Shown here piece by piece: positions 1 to 8,611 of a stretch of 64,000 nt of DNA. The stretch is from Kingella negevensis (lineage in GTDB: Bacteria > Pseudomonadota > Gammaproteobacteria > Burkholderiales > Neisseriaceae). The translations under genes and the position numbers were made by a program. The DNA lies in assembly GCF_030177895.1 (NCBI RefSeq), contig NZ_CP123448.1:1922001-1986000 (forward strand), in the 5' to 3' direction. Under the pieces are notes generated by a model. It ran no database searches. It saw nothing but the letters and a program-made list of their open reading frames with translations, and had not been told where the DNA came from. Positions within the stretch are counted from its first letter, which is position 1. Every line of letters starts with the position of its first letter.

Positions 1-124
1 TGAGACTTCCCTTGCGGTTTAACCGCACTAAAGAGTCGTTCTAGACCAGGACGTTGATAGGTTAGGTGTGGAAGAGTGGTAACACTTGAAGCTAACTAAT
101 ACTAATTGCTCGTGAGGCTTGACT
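1..124 (+). rRNA. rrl: 23S ribosomal RNA, 3' end (partial)
   Basis: The window opens inside the last part of a 23S rRNA gene. The stretch running through GACGTTGATAGGTTAGGTGTG and ending near GCTCGTGAGGCTTGACTC matches the conserved 3' end of beta-proteobacterial 23S rRNA. The exact mature end is estimated from that motif. A 5S gene follows about 120 bases downstream, as in a normal rRNA operon. Confidence 0.93.
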
Positions 125-243
125 CTATCATTTGAAGAACTTTAAAATAAAACCTTTTAAAGTATCAAATATAAAGCTTACTGATAAATACAGTTCATCA
201 CCTAATAGTTGATTAAATAACGGCTTACCAATTTACAGTTTTT

Positions 244-356
244 GTTTGGCGACCATAGCGGTTTGGTCCCACTCCTTCCCATTTCGAACAGGACAGTGAA
301 ACAAACCAGCGCCGATGATAGTATAGTCCCTATGCGAAAGTAGGTCATCGCCAAAC
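244..356 (+). rRNA. rrf: 5S ribosomal RNA
   Basis: The first and last bases pair (GTTTGGCGA with TCGCCAAAC) to form helix I, and the interior holds the conserved 5S blocks TCCCATTTCGAACAGGA and GCGCCGATGATAGT. The length of about 113 bases fits 5S rRNA. It lies downstream of the 23S 3' end and just before a strong terminator, so it closes the rRNA operon. Confidence 0.93.
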
Positions 357-367
357 TATTTATTCTA

Positions 368-400
368 AACCCTCTGCTAGTTATTAGTAGAGGGTTTTAT
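368..400 (+). terminator. Rho-independent terminator of the rRNA operon
   Basis: AACCCTCTGCTA pairs with TAGTAGAGGGTT across a short loop, followed by TTTAT. It sits 11 bases after the 5S gene. Confidence 0.85.
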
Positions 401-425
401 CTATCTATAAGCTATATGAAAAATT

Positions 426-1232
426 GGTGGTGTCCTGAAAAGTGTGCTGTAAAACTAAACAATGCCAAAGTGAATATCAAAGAAAGCTAAATCAAAAACT
501 TTCTTGTGATAAAACATACTTTTAGAAAAACAACACGTTTTTCTAACCGCTCGCCTTACTTTGTGCCGTAAACGACAGTTATTACCCTCAATGCCAACTG
601 TGTGTTGCTTACCAACTAGATGCCATTCTTCATTTGAAAAGACATTTAAAAATGCAGCCCAGTCGTCGGTCGCAATTCTGTCATAGGTTACACGCAACTC
701 TTTCAAACGCCGTTTGAGTGCTCGCGCTGTTGCTAAATCGCGCTTACCCCAAACGTAAGCGACAATTTCGCCACTTTCTCTGTGATAGGCATAGACTAGC
801 CACACTTTATTAGACTTGTTACCGACAAATGTCCAAAACTCGTCTATTTCAAGTGTAGAGTAATGTTTTTGTTTAGGAAATGGCTCAAACTCATGGCGTT
901 TTAAGGCAGCCTGAACTTTGTCTTTGCTGTAACCCGTAATTGCTGCAATATCGCGAATGCCACAACCTCTAACGGTCATTCTCCAAACCTGTTCATCAGC
1001 TTTGGAATGACAACCCTTATAGGTAAGGTTATGGTCGCCAATAAAATTACGGCAGCAATCTTTACAAAAATACTTTTGTTTACGATTGCCAGAGTAGCCA
1101 TTTTTCTTTATATTTTGTCCTTGGCAGCGAGGACAAATTAGAGTTATTTCTGTTTTCACACACTCAAATATACTCTGTTTTCGCTGCTTTTTTATTGCTT
1201 ATTTTTTACAGCACACTTTTCAGGACACCACC
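426..1232 (-). mobile_element. IS1-family insertion sequence, copy 1
   Basis: This 807-bp element is bounded by inverted repeats GGTGGTGTCCTGAAAAGTG and CACTTTTCAGGACACCACC and holds one transposase gene on the minus strand. Copy 2 lies only 8 bp to the right in the same orientation. The left flank (ending GAAAAATT) does not match the right flank AAATTATA, so this copy lacks a clean target duplication. The two copies differ at about four positions, all within the last 120 bp of the transposase end. It may have entered first, or the pair may have arisen by tandem transposition. Confidence 0.9.
455..1159 (-). CDS. IS1-family transposase (copy 1)
   Basis: A 234-residue single-frame transposase. 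The N-terminus is a zinc ribbon (C-P-R-C near residue 9 and C-K-D-C near 32), followed by a helix-turn-helix-like stretch (IRDIAAITGYSKDKV) and an IS1-type catalytic domain with DEFWTFVG, ATDDWAAF and GIEGNNCRLRHK blocks. In the original IS1 the product is made by a frameshift between insA and insB. Here both parts are in one frame, as in many single-ORF IS1 relatives. It appears intact and differs from the neighbouring copy by one residue near the C-terminus (V instead of F in RRAVRKTCC). Transposition would be autonomous. Confidence 0.9.
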   Translation of the reverse strand: MKTEITLICPRCQGQNIKKNGYSGNRKQKYFCKDCCRNFIGDHNLTYKGCHSKADEQVWRMTVRGCGIRDIAAITGYSKDKVQAALKRHEFEPFPKQKHYSTLEIDEFWTFVGNKSNKVWLVYAYHRESGEIVAYVWGKRDLATARALKRRLKELRVTYDRIATDDWAAFLNVFSNEEWHLVGKQHTVGIEGNNCRLRHKVRRAVRKTCCFSKSMFYHKKVFDLAFFDIHFGIV

Positions 1233-1240
1233 AAATTATA

Positions 1241-2047
1241 GGTGGTGTCCTGAAAAGTGTGCTGTAAAACTAAACAATGCCAAAATGAATATCAAAGAAA
1301 GCCAAATCAAAAACTTTCTTGTGATAAAACATACTTTTAGAAAAGCAACACGTTTTTCTAAACGCTCGCCTTACTTTGTGCCGTAAACGACAGTTATTAC
1401 CCTCAATGCCAACTGTGTGTTGCTTACCAACTAGATGCCATTCTTCATTTGAAAAGACATTTAAAAATGCAGCCCAGTCGTCGGTCGCAATTCTGTCATA
1501 GGTTACACGCAACTCTTTCAAACGCCGTTTGAGTGCTCGCGCTGTTGCTAAATCGCGCTTACCCCAAACGTAAGCGACAATTTCGCCACTTTCTCTGTGA
1601 TAGGCATAGACTAGCCACACTTTATTAGACTTGTTACCGACAAATGTCCAAAACTCGTCTATTTCAAGTGTAGAGTAATGTTTTTGTTTAGGAAATGGCT
1701 CAAACTCATGGCGTTTTAAGGCAGCCTGAACTTTGTCTTTGCTGTAACCCGTAATTGCTGCAATATCGCGAATGCCACAACCTCTAACGGTCATTCTCCA
1801 AACCTGTTCATCAGCTTTGGAATGACAACCCTTATAGGTAAGGTTATGGTCGCCAATAAAATTACGGCAGCAATCTTTACAAAAATACTTTTGTTTACGA
1901 TTGCCAGAGTAGCCATTTTTCTTTATATTTTGTCCTTGGCAGCGAGGACAAATTAGAGTTATTTCTGTTTTCACACACTCAAATATACTCTGTTTTCGCT
2001 GCTTTTTTATTGCTTATTTTTTACAGCACACTTTTCAGGACACCACC
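1241..2047 (-). mobile_element. IS1-family insertion sequence, copy 2
   Basis: Same 807-bp length, termini and orientation as copy 1. It is flanked on both sides by AAATTATA (1233-1240 and 2048-2055), an 8-bp target duplication typical of IS1. The intact duplication and near identity to copy 1 point to a recent insertion. Confidence 0.92.
1270..1974 (-). CDS. IS1-family transposase (copy 2)
   Basis: A 234-residue transposase almost identical to that of the left-hand copy: zinc ribbon with paired CxxC motifs at the N-terminus, then the IS1 catalytic domain. It carries F where copy 1 has V in the RRAFRKTCC stretch near residue 206; the other base differences nearby look synonymous or conservative. 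The reading frame is open throughout, so both tandem copies could be active. The gene is transcribed away from parE and towards the rRNA operon terminator. Confidence 0.9.
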   Translation of the reverse strand: MKTEITLICPRCQGQNIKKNGYSGNRKQKYFCKDCCRNFIGDHNLTYKGCHSKADEQVWRMTVRGCGIRDIAAITGYSKDKVQAALKRHEFEPFPKQKHYSTLEIDEFWTFVGNKSNKVWLVYAYHRESGEIVAYVWGKRDLATARALKRRLKELRVTYDRIATDDWAAFLNVFSNEEWHLVGKQHTVGIEGNNCRLRHKVRRAFRKTCCFSKSMFYHKKVFDLAFFDIHFGIV

Positions 2048-2088
2048 AAATTATATTGGCACACAATGCCGAATCACTCAGAGAAATA

Positions 2089-2197
2089 TATAGTTGATGC
2101 AATTATTTTTTAATACAAGACGACAACGCCCGCTGTGTACGAATAGTACATAAGGGCGTTTGTAACGCTGTATTAAAAGATAAGTGCATTAACTATA
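2089..2197. repeat. Correia-like miniature repeat, copy A
   Basis: A 109-bp non-coding element with terminal inverted repeats TATAGTTGATGCA and TGCATTAACTATA. Its interior contains ACAAGACGACAACGCCCGC and a central dyad GTAC...GTAC. The same arrangement recurs at 31315, 35423 and 45230 in this window. The TATAG ends and the ACAAGGCGACAACGC block recall the Correia repeat enclosed elements of Neisseria. It encodes no transposase, so it would be mobilised in trans. Confidence 0.75.
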
Positions 2198-2206
2198 CTA
2201 AATAAA

Positions 2207-2936
2207 GGGGCTGTCCTAGATAACTAGGGAAATTCAAATTAAGTTAGAATTATCCCTATGCGAAAAAGTCGTCTAAGTCAGTACAAACAAAACAAACTCA
2301 TTGAGCTATTTGTCGCAGGTGTAACCGCAAGAACAGCAGCAGAGTTAGTAGGTGTTAATAAAAATACCGCAGCCTATTATTTTCATCGTTTACGATTACT
2401 TATTTATCAAAACAGTCCACATTTGGAAATGTTTGATGGCGAAGTAGAAGCTGATGAAAGTTATTTTGGCAGACAACGTAAAGGCAAGCACGGTCGTGGT
2501 TCAGCTGGCAAAGTCGCTGTATTCGGGCTTTTGAAGCGAAATGGCAAGATTTATACGGTTACTGTACCGAATACCCAAACCGCTACTTTATTGCCTATTA
2601 TCCGCGAACAAGTGAAACCTGACAGCATTGTTGTTATCGCAGCTATGATGTATTAGATGTGAGTGATAAAGCCATTTTAGCTTCGCTGAAACTTCGTTTT
2701 CGTATCAATCACAGTACACATTTTGCTGAACGACAAAATCATATTAACGGAATTGAGAACTTTGGGAACCAAGCAGAACGCCATTTACGCAAATTTAACG
2801 GCATTCCCAAAAAGCATTTTGAGCTGTATTTAAAGGAGTGCGAATGGCGTTTTAACAACAGTGAGATAAAAGTTCAAGTTTCCATTTTAAAACAGTTAGT
2901 AAAATCGAGTTTATCCTAGTTATCTAGGACAGCCCC
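2207..2936 (+). mobile_element. IS1016-type (IS1595-family) insertion sequence, decayed
   Basis: Bounded by GGGGCTGTCCTAGATAACTA and the matching inverted TAGTTATCTAGGACAGCCCC, 730 bp in all. It encloses a transposase gene broken by a small deletion. The flanking bases do not show a clear target duplication. Its position immediately right of a Correia-like element and two IS1 copies makes this stretch an insertion hotspot between the rRNA operon and parE. Confidence 0.88.
2258..2919 (+). pseudogene. IS1016-type transposase, frameshifted
   Basis: The first 130 codons read as the N-terminus and DDE-like domain of an IS1595-family (IS1016 group) transposase, including VEADESYFGRQRKGKHGRG. The frame is lost after PDSIV near 2633. 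The next bases TGTTATCGCAGCTATGATG still encode C-Y-R-S-Y-D in another frame, so a few codons were deleted here. The C-terminal part (FRINHSTHFAERQNHINGIE onward) continues from about 2659 to 2919. The product would be inactive. Confidence 0.85.
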
Positions 2937-3013
2937 AAATATTAAGTCGCAAAATGTATTGTCGGCGAGCCGCCGACGCTCCACAGCATTTTCATAAAAA
3001 GACATTCAAAAAA

Positions 3014-4987
3014 ATGACAAAAAGCAATTATTCAGAAGACAGCATCAAAGTCTTAAAAGGGCTAGAACCTGTCAAAGAACGCCCAGGGATGTACACGCGC
3101 ACCGACAGCCCAACCCACATTTGCCAAGAAGTGATAGACAACGCGGCAGACGAAGCATTGGGCGGTTTCGCCACGCAAATTGACGTGGAAATTCACGCGG
3201 ACGGCTCGCTTTCCGTGCGCGACAACGGGCGCGGCATTCCCACAGGCTTGCACCCGATTGAGCAAATTCCCGTTGTGGAACTGGTGTTTACGCAATTACA
3301 CGCAGGCGGCAAATTCAACAAAAAATCAGGCAACGGCGCATATGCGTTTTCGGGCGGTTTGCACGGCGTGGGCGTGTCGGTAACGAATGCGCTTTCTACA
3401 CGCTTGGAAGTTACCGTAAAACGCGAAGGCAAAATTTCGCGCATCGTGTTTTCGGGCGGCGATGTGGTTGAACCGTTGGCGCAAATCGGCAAATGCGTGG
3501 CGAAAGACACAGGCACAGAAGTGCGCGTGTATCCTGACGCGAAATATTTTGAAAATCCGAATTACAGTATCGGTGAATTGGAACGCTTGTTACGCGCCAA
3601 AGCGGTTTTGTTACAAGGCGTTACCGTTACACTCACGCGCGAAATTAAGGGGCTGCCTGAAAAACAAACGTGGCATTATCCGCAAGGTTTACGCAGTTAT
3701 TTAGCGGATTTGCTGGAAAACGCGCAGGAAGCCGTGCCAATTTTCGCGACTGAAAATTATATTTCAGGCAGCCACGACGATTTTCAGGCAGGCGAAGGCG
3801 CGGCGTTTGCGCTGACTTGGTTGGAAGATGGCAGTTGCGCCAATGAAAGTTATGTGAATTTGATTCCGACACCGCTCGGCGGCACGCACGAAGCTGGTTT
3901 GAAGCAGGCTGCATTTAATGCGGTAAACAATTTTATCGCGCACCATAATTTGCTGCCGCGTGGCGTGAAATTGCAGAGTGATGATGTGTTTAGCCGCGTG
4001 GCGTTTGTGCTGTCGGCGCGTGTGCTTGACCCACAATTTCAGGGGCAAACGAAAGACAAATTGACCAACCGCGACGCGCTGAAATTGGTGGCGGCGGTGT
4101 CGGGCGACCCATTGGAATTGTGGCTCAATGAAAACGTGGAATTTGGCAAAAAAATTGCCGAATTGGCGATTCGTCAGGCGCAGGCGCGTATGCGTTCTGT
4201 GAAAAAAATTGAGAAGAAAAAGGGTTCGGGCGTTGCCGTTTTACCTGGGAAATTGACGGATTGCGAAAGCGAAGACGTGCGCGAAAATGAATTGTTTTTG
4301 GTAGAAGGCGATTCGGCTGGCGGTTCGGCGAAATTAGCGCGTGATAAGAGTTTTCAGGCTGTGTTGCCGTTGCGCGGTAAGGTGTTGAATTCGTTTGAAG
4401 TTCATCGCGACCAGTTGTTTGGCAATGCGGAAATTCACGATATTTCGGTGGCGATTGGCATTGACCCACACGGCAAAGATGATGATGTGGATTTGAGCGG
4501 TTTGCGTTATGGCAAAATTGCGATTTTGTCGGACGCGGACGTGGACGGCTCGCATATTCAGGTGTTGCTATTGACGCTGTTTTATCGCCATTTTCCGAAA
4601 TTGGTGGAATTGGGGCATATTTATGTGGCGCAACCGCCGCTGTTCCGCGTGGACGTGAACGCGCAAGGCAAAAACAAGCCAGCGCGGAAATTGTACGCGC
4701 TAGACCAAGCGGAATTAGACGGCATTTTGGAACGCTTGAACGCGGAAAAAGTGCGCGAAACGGCGTATTCTATCAGCCGATTCAAAGGTTTGGGTGAGAT
4801 GAATCCCAACCAACTGAAAGACACGACTTTGCACCCTGATACGCGCCGTTTGTTGCAAGTTCGCATTCCCGATGAAATGGAAGCGGCGACAGAAAGTGTG
4901 TTTTTGAAATTGATGGGCAAAGGCGAAGCTAGCAGCCGCCGCGCTTGGATGGAAGTGGAAGGAGATAAGGTGGAAGGGGATATTTGA
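3014..4987 (+). CDS. parE: DNA topoisomerase IV subunit B
   Basis: ParE is the ATPase subunit of topoisomerase IV and works with ParC to decatenate daughter chromosomes. The 657-residue product has a GHKL ATP-binding domain (DNAADEAL and DNGRGIP motifs), a GyrB-type transducer domain and a TOPRIM domain with EGDSAGGSAK and the metal-binding DADVDGSHI. I chose the ATG at 3014 because MTKSNYSEDSIKVLKGLEPV is the usual ParE start. An upstream ATG at 2954 is in frame but lies in sequence next to the IS1016 end. No RBS as strong as AGGAGG is evident. An inverted DUS pair follows the stop. Confidence 0.96.
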   Translation: MTKSNYSEDSIKVLKGLEPVKERPGMYTRTDSPTHICQEVIDNAADEALGGFATQIDVEIHADGSLSVRDNGRGIPTGLHPIEQIPVVELVFTQLHAGGKFNKKSGNGAYAFSGGLHGVGVSVTNALSTRLEVTVKREGKISRIVFSGGDVVEPLAQIGKCVAKDTGTEVRVYPDAKYFENPNYSIGELERLLRAKAVLLQGVTVTLTREIKGLPEKQTWHYPQGLRSYLADLLENAQEAVPIFATENYISGSHDDFQAGEGAAFALTWLEDGSCANESYVNLIPTPLGGTHEAGLKQAAFNAVNNFIAHHNLLPRGVKLQSDDVFSRVAFVLSARVLDPQFQGQTKDKLTNRDALKLVAAVSGDPLELWLNENVEFGKKIAELAIRQAQARMRSVKKIEKKKGSGVAVLPGKLTDCESEDVRENELFLVEGDSAGGSAKLARDKSFQAVLPLRGKVLNSFEVHRDQLFGNAEIHDISVAIGIDPHGKDDDVDLSGLRYGKIAILSDADVDGSHIQVLLLTLFYRHFPKLVELGHIYVAQPPLFRVDVNAQGKNKPARKLYALDQAELDGILERLNAEKVRETAYSISRFKGLGEMNPNQLKDTTLHPDTRRLLQVRIPDEMEAATESVFLKLMGKGEASSRRAWMEVEGDKVEGDI

Positions 4988-5055
4988 GTATTTCAGGCTG
5001 CCTGAAATACTCAAACAATAGGAAAAGCAGCCTGAAATTGTTTCGGGCTGCTTTT
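4984..5055 (+). terminator. Two stem-loops after parE, built on DUS pairs
   Basis: The parE stop is followed by a nearly perfect palindrome around TTTCAGGCTGCCTGAAA (4984-5014). A second stem, AAAAGCAGCCTGAAA with TTTCGGGCTGCTTTT, spans 5023-5055. The second has a T-rich tail and probably terminates parE transcription. Confidence 0.65.
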
Positions 5056-5326
5056 AATTAAGCATCTTTTCATTCAATTTCCTAATCAGGATTAGCGTCT
5101 TGTGTTGCTTTCAAATTAAATAGTTCAGACTGAATATTATGTTTAAAAGTTTCTTTACTTTTCAGGATACCACCAGAAATCTTTATTTGGTAGGAATAAG
5201 GTTTATCCTTGTCCAATTTTTAACTTTCTGAAAATTTTAATTTTTCTGAACGATGAAAAGGACTGGGATAAATTCTGTCCCTGCCAAATAGCAGTTTTGC
5301 AAAGTTTTCAGGCAGCCTGAAAACTT
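5056..5326. other. Intergenic stretch with relics of repeats
   Basis: No gene is visible in this AT-rich 270 bp. ACTTTTCAGGATACCACC at 5157-5174 matches the right end of the IS1 element near 1.2 kb except for one base, so it may be an IS1 end relic. Just right of it, TTATTTGGTAGGAATAAGG (from 5184) recurs with changes at 53437. A DUS (AGGCAGCCTGAAAA) lies near 5310, next to the 3' end of the leftward gene that follows. Confidence 0.5.
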
Positions 5327-5917
5327 TTACCCGTCCGCACGTTCCATCAGCATCAACATCATGCAAGATAAAGTAACCAATTCATCATTTGCCGCATTGC
5401 CCGTTTTCTGCAACGAAAATTTGCGTTCCAAAAGCGAAGCCTCTTTTTGCAATAAATAGTCCTGCTTGCCTTGCGTGTCCGTAATCGTGTAGCTTGGGTT
5501 GAAGAAATAGCCTGTGAACATACCCAAAATAGGCACTTCGCCAAGCAAACCGTCCAGCACCGAAATCCACGGGTTCGTTTCTTGAATATCATACAATTTC
5601 AAACTATTTGCGCCAAAAATTTCATAATGCGTTTGCCATAATGAACGCATACCCGAACGGCGAATGCTGCCCAATTCCAAACCTTGTTCATTCGTAATTT
5701 TGTAACATGCGTTGAAATCCAAAATGCGGTCGGCATTGATTTGATACAAACGCTCTTGACGACTGCTGTTGCGGAAAATTTCAATACCTTCTTTGAGCTT
5801 GAAGATTTTTTGGCGCGTGTAAGCAACCTCGTTACCTTGCGTGTCTAATACGCTGAAATCGTTGGACGGTGTGAGAATTTTGAATTGAAAATTCAAAGGA
5901 AATTGTATATTTTTCAT
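5327..5917 (-). CDS. LURP-one-related family protein
   Basis: A 196-residue soluble protein with no signal peptide. The pattern of short beta strands (FKILTPSNDFSVLDTQGNEV, then YTITDTQGKQDYLLQKEA near the end) and the repeated 'D-x-Q-G' turns resemble the LURP-one/Tubby-like barrel fold. Bacterial members of that family have no settled function; some Tubby-like proteins bind membrane lipids. It is a single gene, leftward, followed by a DUS. The family assignment rests on pattern only, and the role is unknown. Confidence 0.55.
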   Translation of the reverse strand: MKNIQFPLNFQFKILTPSNDFSVLDTQGNEVAYTRQKIFKLKEGIEIFRNSSRQERLYQINADRILDFNACYKITNEQGLELGSIRRSGMRSLWQTHYEIFGANSLKLYDIQETNPWISVLDGLLGEVPILGMFTGYFFNPSYTITDTQGKQDYLLQKEASLLERKFSLQKTGNAANDELVTLSCMMLMLMERADG

Positions 5918-6018
5918 GAGTTTGCTTTCGGGTTGGAGAAAAGCAAAATTATAGCGTAGATTTCATAAAATGCAGCCTGAAAAAAAGGTTTTGGTAATTC
6001 ACCAAAACCCTGTTTTCA

Positions 6019-6432
6019 TTATTTCAAAAAGTTCTGCATCACAATACGCGCAATGTCGTCCAAACCAAAACCGTCTGCATCAGCAGCGTTGCCGTTTGGG
6101 GTGAGCATATCCACCACTTGCGGCAAGTATTGCGACAATAAATCGCTAGCAGCACCGCTATCCAAACCCAATTTTGAAGCCACTTCGCCCAAGTTGCCGC
6201 CCAAAGCGTTTTGAATTTGAGAAGCGTCCACGTTTGCGTTTTCGCCTGTGCCAATCCAGCTTTGCAGCGCGTCGCCCAAACCGCCTTGTTGCAGTTGATT
6301 CAATAAGCCGCCTACGTTGCCACCGTTTTGTTGAATCAGTTGTGTAACCAATTCAATCGCTTGACCTTGTTTGCTATCGCCGCCCAGCATTGAAGAAGCG
6401 GCTGTGCTAATCAAAGAATCCAATAAGCCCAT
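6019..6432 (-). CDS. YidB/DUF937 family protein
   Basis: A 137-residue small protein rich in G, Q, L and N, matching the DUF937 (YidB) family: MGLLDSLISTAASSMLGG at the start, then GGLLNQLQQGGLGDALQSWI and the C-terminal GLDDIARIVMQNFL. Its biochemical role is not known. The start at 6432 is preferred over the upstream in-frame ATG at 6489 because the family begins with MGLLD. A DUS lies just past the stop. It is divergent from glyA. Confidence 0.8.
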   Translation of the reverse strand: MGLLDSLISTAASSMLGGDSKQGQAIELVTQLIQQNGGNVGGLLNQLQQGGLGDALQSWIGTGENANVDASQIQNALGGNLGEVASKLGLDSGAASDLLSQYLPQVVDMLTPNGNAADADGFGLDDIARIVMQNFLK

Positions 6433-6635
6433 GATTTTTTCTTGTAAAGTGTAGTGTTTAAAGGCGCGAATTGTAGCAAATAAAAACAACTATAATCCGT
6501 TTTTAATGCGCATTAGCATAAAATAGCGCAAGATTACTAAAAATCGTTTTCAGGCTGCCTGAAAATGGAAATTTACGTTACAATCCGCCCACTCTCCTCT
6601 GTTTCTTAACTCTATTTAACAAGGAAATCAGAATT

Positions 6636-7886
6636 ATGTTTAACAAAAATCAAACCATTGAAACTTACGACCCTGAATTATTTGCAGCCATTGCCGCTGA
6701 AAACCAACGTCAGCAAGACCACATTGAATTGATTGCGTCTGAAAACTACGTCAGCTACGCCGTGATGGAAGCGCAAGGCAGCCAACTCACCAACAAATAC
6801 GCCGAAGGCTACCCAAGTAAACGCTATTATGGCGGCTGCGAACACGTGGACGTTGCTGAACAATTAGCGATTGACCGCGTGAAAAAACTGTTTGGCGCCA
6901 AATATGCCAACGTGCAACCTCATTCAGGCAGCCAAGCCAACCAAGCCGTTTACGCATCAGTTTTAAAACCAGGCGACACCATTTTGGGCATGAGCTTGGC
7001 GCACGGCGGACATTTGACTCATGGCGCAAGCGTGAACGCATCAGGCAAATTGTATAACGCGATTACCTACGGTTTGGACGAAAACGAAGTGTTGGATTAC
7101 GCCGAAGTAGAACGCTTGGCGTTGGAACACAAGCCGAAAATGATTGTGGCAGGTGCGTCTGCGTATTCATTGGAAATCGACTGGGCGCGTTTCCGCGAAA
7201 TCGCCGACAAAGTGGGCGCGTATTTGTTTGTGGACATGGCGCACTATGCTGGTTTGGTGGCTGGTGGCGAATATCTAAACCCTGTTCCGTTTGCCGATTT
7301 TGTTACCACTACCACACATAAAACCTTGCGCGGTCCACGCGGCGGCGTGATTTTGGCGCGTGATTTGACGCACGAAAAAGCGTTAAATTCTGCCGTATTT
7401 CCGAACTTGCAAGGCGGCCCATTGATGCACGTCATCGCCGCGAAAGCCGTAGCGTTCAAAGAAGCGTTGCAGCCTGAATTTAAGCAATACACGAAACAAG
7501 TGAAAATCAACGCTGCAGCAATGGCAGAAGAATTGACCAAACGCGGCTTGCGTATCGTGTCTGGCAAAACCGAAAGCCACGTTTTCTTGTTGGACTTGCG
7601 CGCAAAACACATCACAGGCAAAGAAGCTGAAGCCGCATTGGGCAAAGCGCACATCACCACCAACAAAAACGCGATTCCAAACGACCCTGAAAAACCGTTT
7701 GTAACATCAGGCATTCGCATTGGTTCAGCAGCGATTACCACACGCGGTTTTGATGAAGCAGACGCGCGCGCGTTGGCGAATTTGGTGGCGGACGTGTTGG
7801 ATAATCCAAACGATGAAGCGAACTTGGCGCGTGTTGCTGAGCAAGCGAAAGCGTTGTGCGAGAAGCACCCTGTTTATGGTGCATAA
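6636..7886 (+). CDS. glyA: Serine hydroxymethyltransferase
   Basis: GlyA interconverts serine and glycine using PLP and tetrahydrofolate, supplying one-carbon units. The 416-residue product is full length for bacterial GlyA. It shows the N-terminal [11 protein letters not shown] block, the [13 protein letters not shown] substrate region and the PLP lysine within [13 protein letters not shown]. The start is preceded by AAGGAAATCAG. A DUS-containing inverted repeat sits upstream near 6550 and another follows the stop. No riboswitch-like structure was seen in the 200-bp leader. Confidence 0.97.
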   Translation: MFNKNQTIETYDPELFAAIAAENQRQQDHIELIASENYVSYAVMEAQGSQLTNKYAEGYPSKRYYGGCEHVDVAEQLAIDRVKKLFGAKYANVQPHSGSQANQAVYASVLKPGDTILGMSLAHGGHLTHGASVNASGKLYNAITYGLDENEVLDYAEVERLALEHKPKMIVAGASAYSLEIDWARFREIADKVGAYLFVDMAHYAGLVAGGEYLNPVPFADFVTTTTHKTLRGPRGGVILARDLTHEKALNSAVFPNLQGGPLMHVIAAKAVAFKEALQPEFKQYTKQVKINAAAMAEELTKRGLRIVSGKTESHVFLLDLRAKHITGKEAEAALGKAHITTNKNAIPNDPEKPFVTSGIRIGSAAITTRGFDEADARALANLVADVLDNPNDEANLARVAEQAKALCEKHPVYGA

Positions 7887-7927
7887 CTGATTTTCAGGCT
7901 GCCTGAAAACAACGATTGGAAATAAAT

Positions 7928-8539
7928 ATGACAAAAAAACTGTTTTCAGCCATTGCAACAGCCATTCTGCTAGCAAGCCCACTTATCGCGCAAGCCAAAT
8001 TGCATTTTCCTGATGAAAATGCAGCCACATGGCAACCAGCATTAGACGAATTTATTGTGAGCAGCTTGGCTTTTGATGCTACCCAAAATAAAACAGCCTC
8101 TTATTTACTCAGCAGCGCAGCCAATACCAAAGGTTTGAGTGAATAAGAAACGAATGATTTAATGCAAAAAATCATGCAAGGGCTGGTTAATCGTTCACAT
8201 CAAACGCTGCAACGCTATGTTAATCAATGTGTTACGAAAAAAAGCAGTGATTTTCGTGCGCAATTAGACACCGCTTATCAAGCTGGAATGGACGAAAAAC
8301 GCCAAGATATGCCAGCCGAAATGAAAGAATTGAATTTAACTATTCCTAAATTCGGCATCAACGCTAAAACACGCCAATGGCAAAGCAAACACGCTGATGA
8401 AGCCGCACAAATTCGCAAAGCGGCAATAAGCAAAAGTAGCACGAAAACCGCGTTCACGCGTTTGCAAAATTCATCTGATTGGGAAACGCGTGTAGAACAA
8501 ACTACGCAAACCATTGAACGCTTGTGGCAACAAAAATAA
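7928..8539 (+). pseudogene. Periplasmic hypothetical protein with premature stop
   Basis: The frame starting at 7928 encodes a signal peptide (MTKKLFSAIATAILLASPLIAQA) and about 50 further residues, then meets TAA at 8144-8146. The same frame stays open from 8147 to 8539 and encodes a further 130 charged, helical residues. The simplest reading is one 203-residue secreted protein interrupted by a nonsense mutation after GLSE. No family is recognised. It lies between glyA and a sodium symporter. A sequencing error or stop-codon readthrough cannot be excluded. Confidence 0.7.
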
Positions 8540-8611
8540 GTTTTCATTTTCAGGCAGCCTGAAAAACGTATCTTTCAGGCTGCTTTTTATATTTATTAAC
8601 GAGGCAAACCT

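Noticed and set aside
3193..3516. Several antisense and alternate-frame open frames within parE and other conserved genes
   Set aside because: All overlap well-conserved proteins and lack any family feature.
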